From Pseudomonas taeanensis MS-3 (GTDB lineage Bacteria > Pseudomonadota > Gammaproteobacteria > Pseudomonadales > Pseudomonadaceae), in contig NZ_AWSQ01000006.1 in the NCBI RefSeq assembly GCF_000498575.2, positions 156,430 through 220,429 of the forward strand: a stretch of DNA of 64,000 bases, in the 5' to 3' direction. Position numbers and translations under genes: made by a program. The notes under the pieces are model-generated. The model was not told the origin of the DNA. It saw only the letters and a program-made list of their open reading frames with translations, and did no database searches. Positions 1-7,490 of the stretch are shown here, piece after piece. Positions within the stretch are counted from its first letter, which is position 1. Each line of letters starts with the position of its first letter.

Positions 1-397
1 AACGTACCGGCTCCAGCCGCCAGAAATCGAAATCATGGGCACGATGGTAGTTTTGCGACTCGGGAAAATAGCGGTAATAGCGCGCGGCCGCCGCTTCGAT
101 AGCGGCCTCGTCACACAACTGTCGCGCTTCGGCGAGCAGAGTGAGGCGGCCGACCGCCTGCACATCCGCGGCCCCACGCTCACCAACCAGCAGTGAGCAT
201 TTACTGTCCAGCTTGAGATTATGGGTGTGTTGGGCGATACGGCTGATCAGGATCAGCGGCCAGCCCTGAGCATCCAGGCAGTAAGGCACCACCGATCCGA
301 AAGGAAAGCCCGGCATGGCTTTCGAGTGGGTGGAGAGCACTCCACGGTATTCCTTGAGTAGCAATTCTCGGGCATGCTTGCCGGCTTTCACGCTCAC
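1..397 (-). CDS. HugZ-like pyridoxamine 5'-phosphate oxidase-family protein (partial)
   Basis: The N-terminal 132 residues of a gene that runs off the left edge of the window; the C-terminus is missing. I chose a GTG start at 397 because a GAGGAG ribosome site lies 6-8 bases upstream and no ATG fits as well. The protein opens with a segment (KHARELLLKEYRGVLST) and continues with PGFPFGSVVPYCLD and IAQHTHNL, which is the split-barrel FMN-binding pattern of the pyridoxamine-phosphate-oxidase/HugZ group. Members bind flavin or heme and are often linked to heme use, but the substrate cannot be told from this fragment. It is divergent from the SDR gene at 501, which matches the Pseudomonas order (PA4388-PA4389 region, from memory). 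Confidence 0.72.
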   Translation of the reverse strand, partial: MSVKAGKHARELLLKEYRGVLSTHSKAMPGFPFGSVVPYCLDAQGWPLILISRIAQHTHNLKLDSKCSLLVGERGAADVQAVGRLTLLAEARQLCDEAAIEAAAARYYRYFPESQNYHRAHDFDFWRLEPVR

Positions 398-500
398 CTT
401 ATGACTCCTCGCAAAGAATCCGTCATAAACGGACAGGCGCCTAGAATAGCGATTTCAGCTCGCCAGCGGGGCAATACGAACCACATTGAGGGGCTACGCG

Positions 501-1259
501 ATGCATCTGCAAGACAAAGTCATCATCATCACCGGCGGCTGTCAGGGCCTGGGTCGCGCCATGGGCGAATACCTGGCGGGCAAAGGCGTCAAACTGGCAC
601 TGGTCGACCTGAACCAGGACAAACTCGACGAAGCCGTGGCCGCCTGTCAGGCCCTTGGCGCCGAGGCCCGCGCCTACCTGTGCAACGTCGCCAATGAAGA
701 GCAGGTGACCCACACCATCGCCCAGATCGCCGAGGATTTCGGCGCCATCAATGGCCTGGTGAACAACGCCGGCATTTTGCGCGATGGTCTGACCATCAAG
801 GTGAAGGATGGCGAGATAAACAAGATGAGCCTGGCCCAGTGGCAGGCGGTAATCGACGTCAACCTGACCGGCGTATTCCTCTGCACCCGCGAAGTGGCGG
901 CGAAGATGATCGAGCTGAAGAATGAAGGCGCGATCGTCAACATCTCCTCGATCTCCCGCGCCGGCAACATGGGCCAGGCCAACTACTCCGCGGCCAAGGC
1001 CGGCGTCGCCGCCGACACCGTAGTCTGGGCCAAAGAGCTGGCCCGTTACGGCATCCGCGTCGCTGGCGTAGCGCCGGGCTTCATCGAGACCGAGATGACG
1101 CTCAGCATGAAGCCTGAAGCCCTGGAGAAGATGACCGCCGGCATTCCTCTGCGGCGCATGGGCAAACCGGCCGAGATCGCCCATTCGGTGGCCTATATCC
1201 TGGAAAACGACTACTACACGGGTCGCATCCTCGAGCTGGACGGTGGCCTGCGCCTGTAG
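501..1259 (+). CDS. FabG-like short-chain dehydrogenase/reductase
   Basis: A 252-residue classical SDR. The N-terminal cofactor motif TGGCQGLG, the NNAG motif, the serine-containing NISSIS stretch and the YSAAK catalytic pair are all present, so it should be an active NAD(P)H-dependent oxidoreductase. The ending LELDGGLRL is FabG-like. The start at 501 is preferred over an in-frame upstream codon at 486 because a GAGGGG ribosome site lies just before it. The gene stands alone: the HugZ-like gene diverges on the left and a strong bidirectional terminator closes it on the right. There is no fatty-acid gene nearby, so a housekeeping FabG role is not implied; the substrate is unknown. Confidence 0.85.
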   Translation: MHLQDKVIIITGGCQGLGRAMGEYLAGKGVKLALVDLNQDKLDEAVAACQALGAEARAYLCNVANEEQVTHTIAQIAEDFGAINGLVNNAGILRDGLTIKVKDGEINKMSLAQWQAVIDVNLTGVFLCTREVAAKMIELKNEGAIVNISSISRAGNMGQANYSAAKAGVAADTVVWAKELARYGIRVAGVAPGFIETEMTLSMKPEALEKMTAGIPLRRMGKPAEIAHSVAYILENDYYTGRILELDGGLRL

Positions 1260-1270
1260 GCACGCCACTG

Positions 1271-1312
1271 ACCCAGAAAAAAGCCCTGCATATGCAGGGC
1301 TTTTTTCTGGGT
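1271..1312. terminator. bidirectional intrinsic terminator, 42-bp perfect palindrome
   Basis: A fully palindromic 42-bp sequence with GCCCTGCA/TGCAGGGC as the GC-rich core, flanked by A6 on the left and T6 on the right, then ACCCAG/CTGGGT outer arms. It sits between the convergent SDR and DUF481 genes and gives both strands a stem followed by a U tract. Confidence 0.92.
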
Positions 1313-1325
1313 GCAAACCGACCGA

Positions 1326-2330
1326 TTACCAGCCCACGCCAAAGCCCAGGCTGTAGTGGGTTTCGTCCAGATCGCCTTCGGAGCCACTGACCAGGTCTTT
1401 CTCGGCTTTCATATGCAACGAAGCCCAGTCAGTGACCTTGTAGCGCAGACCCACTTCGGCTTCCAGGGTGTAGTCAGCGACATTGGCCAGTGGTTTACCG
1501 ACCTCACCACTGCTGAACATTTCGAAGCTTTTGCCCACCAGGTAGCGGTTGTAATCCCACTTCATGCTCACGGCGTAGAAGTTGCTCTTATCGCCATTGG
1601 CAAATTGGTAGTCGGTGCGGTTGAGCAGACCGGCCAGGGAGAAGGCCCCCAGTTCGTTGTCCCAGAACTGATAGCCCGGACCAGTACCCAGGGTGCGCTG
1701 ACGCGCCAGATCCTCGACCCTGTCGCGCTCATACTCGGCACGCCCCTGCCAAAACCAATGCTCATCGAGAAAGCGGTCGAGGGCGTACTCGGCATTCCAG
1801 TTATCCGTGGCCACTACGCCGTCCTGATACTCACGGTCGTAGCCAACCTCGGCGTTGTGCCGCCACAAGCCATGACGTGCCTTGGTCTTCAGGTCAATGT
1901 CGTAGTCATCGGTATCCCGTTCGGCCCGCTTGTAATCCAGCGCGGCGTCGAGATTGCCCTTCCAGGTAAAGTCCTCGACCAGCGGCTTGGGCTTCATGAT
2001 CTGCTGGATGCTGGCCAGCTCGATGGTCCGCGGCGCCCCGCCGTTAGCCAGGATCACCTTGCCCGACTCGGCGGGCTGCAGAGACTTGGCCACTTCGCCC
2101 GTGACCGCGCTCTCCTTGATCAGCAACTGGCGGTCACTTTCCAAGGTGGCGATCTGGTTCCAATCCAAGGGAATTGAGCCACCGTATTCAGTCTGCAACA
2201 GCAGCTTGCCGCCATCGAAGAATTTGATCTTGCCCGTCAGGCGATCACCGTTTTTCAACCAGACGGTATCAGCCAGGAGCGGGGTGGCGGCCATTGACAG
2301 GGCCAGGCACAGCAAGGTTCTGGAAAACAT
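1326..2330 (-). CDS. DUF481 outer-membrane beta-barrel protein
   Basis: A 334-residue secreted protein. Translation from the ATG at 2330 gives a clean signal peptide (FSRTLLCLALSMAATPLLA followed by D); an upstream in-frame extension to 2429 is less likely because the signal would be internal. The mature part opens with DTVWLKNGDRLTGKIKF, typical of the DUF481/YdiY group. It then shows alternating aromatic/polar strands (about residues 120-334) and ends in GFGVGW with a C-terminal aromatic residue, as expected for BAM-dependent barrels. No catalytic motif is visible. A candidate promoter lies at 2371-2398. Its function is unknown beyond probable outer-membrane location. Confidence 0.82.
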   Translation of the reverse strand: MFSRTLLCLALSMAATPLLADTVWLKNGDRLTGKIKFFDGGKLLLQTEYGGSIPLDWNQIATLESDRQLLIKESAVTGEVAKSLQPAESGKVILANGGAPRTIELASIQQIMKPKPLVEDFTWKGNLDAALDYKRAERDTDDYDIDLKTKARHGLWRHNAEVGYDREYQDGVVATDNWNAEYALDRFLDEHWFWQGRAEYERDRVEDLARQRTLGTGPGYQFWDNELGAFSLAGLLNRTDYQFANGDKSNFYAVSMKWDYNRYLVGKSFEMFSSGEVGKPLANVADYTLEAEVGLRYKVTDWASLHMKAEKDLVSGSEGDLDETHYSLGFGVGW

Positions 2331-2755
2331 AAAGGGTCGACAACTGCTCAAAATGGGCGAAAGGCCGAGCATTATCTGCAAGCCCGGCACTAGAGCAAGC
2401 ATTGACCGACAGAGTGCGGGTAAGTTCACGACACGGGGCCAGCGCCGGGCTATTCAAGTGGCAGCCGAAGCCCAGTTCTTTATGCCGTTGGTCGCGTTGA
2501 CGATTCGCAGTATCGCTGCCCGACTGCCGCCGACTGATCGCCGGGCTCCTGGCTTCCCCCTGTCCGCACTACCGCAGGGACTTGTCGGAACTCAAGGGAC
2601 CGATATCCTTGGAGCCGATCAGTTTCAGGCCAGCACGCCGTCGCCCTGCAATAATAGCGCGCCCCTGGACGATCCCCGTAAGCCGTGCAGGCAGTGTCCG
2701 CCCATACTGGCAAGGCGACTCGCATGACAGCGATAACAGCAGAGTACGCAGCAAC
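2331..2755. other. 425-bp gap between DUF481 and atl genes
   Basis: This divergent interval contains a candidate promoter for the DUF481 gene and a possible short minus-strand gene at 2569-2757. The remaining stretch around 2400-2568 shows no convincing coding pattern, RNA or repeat. Confidence 0.5.
2371..2398 (-). promoter_or_regulatory. candidate sigma-70 promoter for DUF481 gene
   Basis: Read on the minus strand: TTGCTC (2398-2393), 16-bp spacer, GATAAT (2376-2371), about 40 bp before the ATG at 2330. The -10 is good; the -35 is weak. Confidence 0.35.
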
Positions 2756-2757
2756 AT
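2569..2757 (-). CDS. possible small protein, 62 aa, unrecognised
   Basis: An ATG at 2757 opens 62 codons. The first residues MLLRTLLLSLSC resemble a short signal or membrane segment; the rest is basic (GRAIIAGRRRAGLKLIG) and ends SSDKSLR. By my count about two thirds of third codon positions are G or C, below the level of confident neighbours. The ribosome site is poor (GGGGTCC). Its ATG overlaps the ATG of the Atl gene on the other strand almost exactly. I do not recognise a family, and it could be chance. Confidence 0.3.
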   Translation of the reverse strand: MLLRTLLLSLSCESPCQYGRTLPARLTGIVQGRAIIAGRRRAGLKLIGSKDIGPLSSDKSLR

Positions 2758-3133
2758 GATCCATGGACCCCACGCAGAGCTGACAAAGGCCGCCCAGCAA
2801 GCCAATGAGCCCCAGACGGCGCGGCGCGAGGCCCTGTATATCGCACTCGCGCAGGTGCCGGTTGGCAAGGTGGTCAGCTACGGGCAACTCGCCGAATTGG
2901 CCGGTCTGGGTCGGGCGGCACGCTGGGTCGGCCGTACCCTCAGCCAGTTGCCGCAGGACACGACCCTGCCCTGGCACCGGGTAATCGCAGCAAGCGGACA
3001 CCTGAGCCTGCCGGCCGGCAGTGTCGCCGGCGCCGAACAACGCGCGCGCCTACGGGCAGAGGGGCTGTTGATCGACAAAGAGCGGGTGGATATCCGCCGA
3101 CATGGCTGGCGCCCGATGGAGCACAGCGGTTAG
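2756..3133 (+). CDS. alkyltransferase-like protein (Atl, MGMT family without acceptor Cys)
   Basis: A 125-residue protein with the DNA-binding domain of O6-alkylguanine-DNA alkyltransferases: VPVGKVVSYGQLAELAG, then RWVGRTLSQLP, then PWHRVI at residues 72-77. The acceptor motif is normally PCHRV; here Trp73 replaces the Cys. That defines Atl proteins, which bind O6-alkylguanine lesions and hand them to nucleotide-excision repair rather than accept the alkyl group. The start at 2756 gives a normal Atl length; an in-frame extension to 2582 would add an unrelated tail. The ribosome site is weak. It lies 43 bases before ampG and may be co-transcribed with it. Confidence 0.85.
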   Translation: MIHGPHAELTKAAQQANEPQTARREALYIALAQVPVGKVVSYGQLAELAGLGRAARWVGRTLSQLPQDTTLPWHRVIAASGHLSLPAGSVAGAEQRARLRAEGLLIDKERVDIRRHGWRPMEHSG

Positions 3134-3176
3134 AGTGCGGCCTTTGTTCCGTAATCCGCAGGCAGATACCCGCTCA

Positions 3177-4721
3177 ATGCCCCGTAAAAGCTGGCGCGAT
3201 GCCATCGCCGCCTACTCCAGTCCTGCCACCCTGGCTCTCCTGATACTCGGGTTCGCTGCAGGCCTGCCCTATATGCTGGTGTTCTCGACGCTCTCGGTTT
3301 GGTTGCGTGAGGCGGGGGTAGCACGCGAGACCATCGGCTTCGCCAGCCTGATTGGCCTGGCCTATGCCTTTAAGTGGGTCTGGTCGCCCCTGCTCGACCA
3401 ATGGCGCCTGCCCCTGCTCGGCAAGCTCGGCCGTCGACGCTCCTGGCTGGTGTTGGCACAGGTACTGATTGCCATCGGTCTGATCGGCATGGCGCTGTGC
3501 GATCCACAAACCCATCTGACCTGGCTGATCGCCCTGGCGGTATTGGTGGCTTTTGCCTCGGCTACCCAGGACATCGCCGTCGACGCCTATCGCCTGGAAA
3601 TCGTCGAGGAGACCCGCCAGGCGGCACTGGCTGCCAGCTACATGGCCGGTTATCGCATCGCGGCCCTGTTGGCCACTGCCGGTGCGCTGTATTTCGCCGA
3701 GGGGTTCGGCTCCACCGTGCAGCTCTATCAACACAGCGCCTGGGCCGGCACTTACCTGCTGTTCGCCCTGCTGATGCTGCCAGGCCTGCTGACCAGCCTG
3801 TGGATGCGCGAACCGCCGGTGCCCCTGCAAACCCAGCTGGCCGCAGCTCGCTACGGTTTCAGTCATCAGATCGTTTCGGTGTTGGTGCTGATCGTTCTTC
3901 TGGTCTCGGTACCGGCGATGTTCACCCAGCTGTACTACACAGATTTCGCCAGCCTGGTGCGCGGCGAAGCCAGTCTGCTTGACCTGTTGCTGGAGGATCG
4001 CGCCTTCCTGCGCGCCCTGCTCTACACCATTCTCACCAGCCTGTGCCTGTCCACCATGGGCCGACGCGGCTTGGCGCCGGTATTGACCCCGGTCAACGAC
4101 TTCATCCTGCGCTACCGCTGGCAAGCTCTGCTGCTGCTGGGCCTGATCGCCACCTACCGCATGTCGGACACGGTGATGGGGGTAATGGCCAACGTGTTCT
4201 ATATCGACCAAGGCTTCACCAAGGACCAGATCGCCAGCGTCAGCAAGCTGTTCGGCTTGGTCATGACCCTGCTCGGCGCCGGGATCGGCGGTCTATTGAT
4301 TGTGCGCTTCGGCATCTTGCCGATTCTGTTCATTGGCGGCGTGGCCTCGGCGGCGACCAACCTGTTGTTCCTCATGCTGGCAGGCATGGGTGCGGACTTG
4401 CAGATGCTGATCCTCACCATCAGCGCCGATAACTTCAGTGCCGGCCTGGCCACAGCAGCGTTCGTCGCCTACCTGTCGAGCCTGACCAACCTCAAGTTCT
4501 CCGCGACCCAATATGCCCTGCTCAGCTCGATCATGCTTCTGCTACCGCGACTGATCGGCGGCTATTCCGGGGTCATGGTGGAAAAGCTCGGTTACGCCCA
4601 GTTCTTCCTCATCACCGCCCTGCTGGGGGTTCCGACCTTGGTGCTGATCGCCTTGCAATGGAAGCGCGAAGGTCCGCAGACCAATGGTTCGACCTCGGCA
4701 ACACCGCCTGAGCAGGCGTAA
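3177..4721 (+). CDS. ampG: AmpG muropeptide permease
   Basis: A 514-residue major-facilitator-type membrane protein. It shows about 12-14 hydrophobic segments beginning at TLALLILGFAAGLPYMLVFSTLSVWL, which is the AmpG N-terminal pattern, followed by ATQDIAVDAYRLE, a conserved AmpG loop. AmpG imports GlcNAc-anhydromuropeptides released from the cell wall, supplying both murein recycling and the AmpR/AmpC induction signal. The start at 3177 (MPRKSWRDAI) places the first transmembrane helix at about residue 20; a longer frame from 3102 overlaps the Atl gene and is unlikely. It is somewhat shorter than P. aeruginosa AmpG (about 594 residues), mostly at the C-terminus. Confidence 0.9.
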   Translation: MPRKSWRDAIAAYSSPATLALLILGFAAGLPYMLVFSTLSVWLREAGVARETIGFASLIGLAYAFKWVWSPLLDQWRLPLLGKLGRRRSWLVLAQVLIAIGLIGMALCDPQTHLTWLIALAVLVAFASATQDIAVDAYRLEIVEETRQAALAASYMAGYRIAALLATAGALYFAEGFGSTVQLYQHSAWAGTYLLFALLMLPGLLTSLWMREPPVPLQTQLAAARYGFSHQIVSVLVLIVLLVSVPAMFTQLYYTDFASLVRGEASLLDLLLEDRAFLRALLYTILTSLCLSTMGRRGLAPVLTPVNDFILRYRWQALLLLGLIATYRMSDTVMGVMANVFYIDQGFTKDQIASVSKLFGLVMTLLGAGIGGLLIVRFGILPILFIGGVASAATNLLFLMLAGMGADLQMLILTISADNFSAGLATAAFVAYLSSLTNLKFSATQYALLSSIMLLLPRLIGGYSGVMVEKLGYAQFFLITALLGVPTLVLIALQWKREGPQTNGSTSATPPEQA

Positions 4722-5077
4722 CCCCCACCGGCAACCACTCCTGCCTGAACGACTAGCCGCCCACTCGCCTGGGCAGGCGGTTCACGCCTGAACGCACACG
4801 CCTGCCGAGTGCGCCCCTTCTTGGCTTTCGCCTAACTGCCAGTCACGGGTCGGCTTGTCCCCCCATGGATTTACCCCAGAGCCCCCAGTAGCTCGGAATT
4901 GAATCAGCGCTGGGCGATTCGCAGGGCTTCATCATGGCGCCAGAGGGTGCCCCGCGCGGCGCAAGATGGTAAGTTTTGTTATCTGGGTATCGGCGCAGGC
5001 CTCTCCCGCGAAGAAAAGTCGCTGAGACCAGCGACAGTCGACTCGACAAAATAATAACTATTAACGCGAGGTGAGCC
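4722..5077. other. 356-bp intergenic region before the InaA-like gene
   Basis: No coding sequence. Two related short hairpins occur at its left end, CGCCTGAGCAGGCG (4704-4717, across the ampG stop) and CGCCTGGGCAGGCG (4766-4779), plus two copies of GCCTGAACG nearby; neither hairpin has a T tract, so termination would need Rho. A perfect 7-bp-stem hairpin GTCGCTG-AGAC-CAGCGAC at 5018-5035 lies in the probable leader of the next gene. I found no ColR-like direct repeats here. Confidence 0.5.
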
Positions 5078-5806
5078 ATGAAGGCAGACACTCATGCAGC
5101 CGGCACGTATGACCGAGGCACGTTCGACCGCGCCGCGCTCAATGCCTGGTGGCAGCTGCAAGGTGAGTGGGTTGAGGAACCCAACGTGAGACGCGATGGC
5201 AGCAGCGGCGTACAACGCATTCACGACAAACAGGGCCGCCTGCTGTACGCCAAGCGTCAGGTTGGCCACCTGTACCGCAGCCTGCGGCATCCCCTCGGCA
5301 GCCCGACCGTACTGCGCGAACGTGCCGCCTTGCTCGGTGCACGCAAAGCCGGCGTAAACGTCCCTGAGATCGTTTATTGCGCAGCCGAACAGGGTCCGGA
5401 TGGTTGGCGTGGACTACTGATCACCGCCGCCCTGGACGGCTTTCAAGCGCTTGACGAATGGTATGCCCAGGGCGGTCGCGAACGCCACGGCGAGCAACTG
5501 CATAAGCGCCTGCTGCAAGAAATCGCGACCAATCTGGCACGCCTGCACCTGGCGCGCTGGCAGCACGGCTGCCTGTACGACAAGCACATATTCGTACGGA
5601 TCACTGGAGCCGGCGAGGCGGCGCAGGTGGACGTGGCGCTGCTCGACCTGGAAAAATGCCGTCGACGCTTGACTCGCACCCAGGCCGCCTTGCACGACCT
5701 ACGACAACTAAAACGCCATTCGGCGTGGAACGAGGCGGACTGGCAGCGCCTGATCGATGCCTATCAGGCCACCTTCGGTAGCGCTATTAAAGGGCTACCA
5801 GCCTGA
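5078..5806 (+). CDS. InaA-family lipopolysaccharide-kinase-like protein (paralogue 1)
   Basis: A 242-residue protein of the InaA/WaaP-like kinase fold, well matched (roughly half identical by eye) to the InaA gene at 13516-14241. Shared blocks are GEWVE.PN, SGVQR, KRQ.GHLYRS.RHPLG.PTVLRE, a loop QHGCLYDKHIF (His163, Cys165) and LLDLEKCRRR. In WaaP-type kinases the catalytic loop reads HxD; here the Asp position is Cys, while the later DLEK Asp is retained. It may therefore be a weak or non-catalytic kinase. The start at 5078 has a GCGAGG ribosome site. It stands alone, upstream of a hairpin terminator and convergent with the MscS gene. Cytoplasmic; its target is probably the LPS core, inferred only from the family. 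Confidence 0.75.
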   Translation: MKADTHAAGTYDRGTFDRAALNAWWQLQGEWVEEPNVRRDGSSGVQRIHDKQGRLLYAKRQVGHLYRSLRHPLGSPTVLRERAALLGARKAGVNVPEIVYCAAEQGPDGWRGLLITAALDGFQALDEWYAQGGRERHGEQLHKRLLQEIATNLARLHLARWQHGCLYDKHIFVRITGAGEAAQVDVALLDLEKCRRRLTRTQAALHDLRQLKRHSAWNEADWQRLIDAYQATFGSAIKGLPA

Positions 5807-5839
5807 ACCCACGGTGTCTCAGGCTTGACCTCCTGCAGA

Positions 5840-5877
5840 TGCAGCTAAGCACCATAACCAACGCTTAGCTGCACTTT
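5840..5877 (+). terminator. intrinsic terminator after InaA-like gene
   Basis: An 11-bp perfect stem TGCAGCTAAGC/GCTTAGCTGCA with a 12-base loop, followed by CTTTT. It lies between the convergent InaA-like and MscS genes. Confidence 0.75.
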
Positions 5878-5888
5878 TGCGCTGGGCC

Positions 5889-6716
5889 TCAGCTCGCCTG
5901 CATCAGATGCACCACTCGCTGTGGGAATGGAATGCCGATGCCGGCTTCGTCCAGACGCTCCTTGACCAACTCGGTGAACTCGAACGTCACCGGCCAGAAA
6001 TCTGCGGTTGCCACCCAGATACGCAGTGACAGATCGACCGAGCTGTCGCCCAAACCGACCACGTACACCACCGGCGCCGGATCCTTGAGTACGCGCGGAT
6101 CTTCGGCGATCTTCAGCAATACTTCACGCGCCTTCTTGATATCGCTGGAGTAGTCGATACCGACCTTGATTTCCGCACGACGCTTGGGCTCAGTCGAATA
6201 GTTGGTTATATGGTCGTTGGACAGATTGCCATTGGGCACGATCACCACTTTATTGTCCGCGGTCTTCAGCGTGGTATGAAAAATATGGATGCTGTCGACA
6301 GTGCCCGACACGCCCTGCGCCTCGATCCAGTCGCCAGCGCGAAACGGGCGGAACATGATGATCAGCACCCCTCCGGCAAAGTTCGCCAGACTGCCTTGCA
6401 ACGCCAAGCCAATCGCCAGGCCGGCAGCACCGATAACGGCAATAAAAGAGGTAGTCTCCACGCCGATCATCGACGTCACGCTGACCAGCAGCAGCACCTT
6501 GAGGGCAATGCTGGCCAGGCTGCTGATGAAACTGTGCAGGGCGCGGTCAACATTGCGCGCGTCCAGCAGTGTGCGAACTTTGCGAGTCAGGACATTGATC
6601 AACCACCAGCCGACCAGCAAGGTGAGCAGGGCCAGCGTCAACTTGCCACTGTAGTTCAACACCACAGGTAGCCAGGTCTCGGACATCTTCTCCAGTTGTT
6701 CGATATTCATTTCCAT
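5889..6716 (-). CDS. small-conductance mechanosensitive channel (MscS)
   Basis: A 275-residue MscS-type channel. Three membrane segments lie in the first 130 residues; TM3 carries the pore pattern VIGAAGLAIGLALQGSLANFAGGVLI with the Gly/Ala packing typical of MscS. It is followed by the conserved FRPFRAGDWIE and VDSIHIFHTTLKTADNKVVIVPNG beta-domain blocks. The channel opens under membrane tension to release solutes in osmotic downshock. The ATG at 6716 is chosen because GGAG lies 6 bases upstream; an upstream in-frame ATG at 6782 overlaps a terminator stem. The length is normal for the E. coli YggB class. It follows yajQ in the same direction but is separated from it by a hairpin. Confidence 0.92.
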   Translation of the reverse strand: MEMNIEQLEKMSETWLPVVLNYSGKLTLALLTLLVGWWLINVLTRKVRTLLDARNVDRALHSFISSLASIALKVLLLVSVTSMIGVETTSFIAVIGAAGLAIGLALQGSLANFAGGVLIIMFRPFRAGDWIEAQGVSGTVDSIHIFHTTLKTADNKVVIVPNGNLSNDHITNYSTEPKRRAEIKVGIDYSSDIKKAREVLLKIAEDPRVLKDPAPVVYVVGLGDSSVDLSLRIWVATADFWPVTFEFTELVKERLDEAGIGIPFPQRVVHLMQAS

Positions 6717-6774
6717 CTGCCGCTCCTTTTCAACGCTTTTCAGCCAACATGCGTTTTCCAACGCATAAAACGCA

Positions 6775-6798
6775 ACCGCCATGGCAAGCCATGGCGGT
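6775..6798 (-). terminator. hairpin after yajQ
   Basis: A perfect 10-bp stem ACCGCCATGG/CCATGGCGGT with loop CAAG. On the minus strand it is followed by TGCGTTTTATG, a modest U tract. A second inverted repeat, GCGTTTT/AAAACGC at 6751-6773, follows downstream. Confidence 0.6.
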
Positions 6799-6858
6799 CA
6801 AACTGCTATCACACCCGCTGCGACGCCAATCCGCCGCCTGAGTTCAATATTTCGCGGA

Positions 6859-7338
6859 TCAATCGCGGAAATTGTTGTACTGCAACGGCATATCGAATTC
6901 CTTGGCCCGCAGGGCGGCGATCGCTTCTTGCAGGTCATCGCGTTTCTTGCCGGTAATACGCACCTGCTCGCCCTGAATCGCAGCTTGAACCTTGAGCTTG
7001 CAGTTCTTGATATGGGCGACAATTTTCTTCGCCAGTTCCTTGTCGATGCCCTCACGAAAGGTCACTTCCTGCTTGATCACCTTACCGGAGGCGTAGGCAT
7101 CTTTGGTTTCCATGCACTGGCTATCAATCTTGCGCTTGATCAAGTTACTGCGCAGGATTTCGAGCATCTGCTCAAGCATGAAGTCTGCTTCGGCGGTCAA
7201 GGTAACGGTCAGGTCCTTGTGCTCCAGGCTGCACTTGCCGCGCAGGTCAAAACGCCGCTCCAGCTCCTTGACGGCATTGTCCATTGCATTGGTGAATTCA
7301 TGCTTGTCCAGCTCGGACACCACGTCGAACGAGGGCAT
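6859..7338 (-). CDS. yajQ: YajQ-family nucleotide-binding protein
   Basis: A 159-residue protein beginning PSFDVVSELDKHEFTNAMDNA and containing LERRFDLRGKCSLEH and VKIxDxKLKVQAxIQGEQVRITGKKRDDLQ-type blocks, which identify YajQ (DUF520). The start at 7338 has an AGGAGG ribosome site seven bases upstream; in-frame sequence further upstream is not conserved. YajQ proteins have two ferredoxin-like halves; in Xanthomonas and Pseudomonas relatives they bind cyclic di-GMP and act with transcription factors. Whether this one does cannot be seen from sequence alone. The neighbouring response regulator with a degenerate GGDEF domain makes a c-di-GMP context plausible but unproven. Confidence 0.93.
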   Translation of the reverse strand: MPSFDVVSELDKHEFTNAMDNAVKELERRFDLRGKCSLEHKDLTVTLTAEADFMLEQMLEILRSNLIKRKIDSQCMETKDAYASGKVIKQEVTFREGIDKELAKKIVAHIKNCKLKVQAAIQGEQVRITGKKRDDLQEAIAALRAKEFDMPLQYNNFRD

Positions 7339-7490
7339 GGGCTTCCTCCTGATAGACGGCGCAACCCAAGTCACAGATGGGACGCGCCAGGCTTGTTGAT
7401 GGTTAAAATGCGCGGTCATTATATAACCGTCGCGACAGACACTGCCCGGGCATGTTCCGGCCCCTTTATTTATGCCCAGCGAGCCTGCCT

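Noticed and set aside
441..1316. A 291-codon minus-strand frame across the SDR gene
   Set aside because: It covers the SDR gene and the terminator palindrome; the SDR motifs are on the plus strand.
4704..4779. Two CGCCT..AGGCG hairpins as terminators of ampG
   Set aside because: Neither has a T tract; stems are only 5-6 bp. Kept only as structure in the intergenic description.
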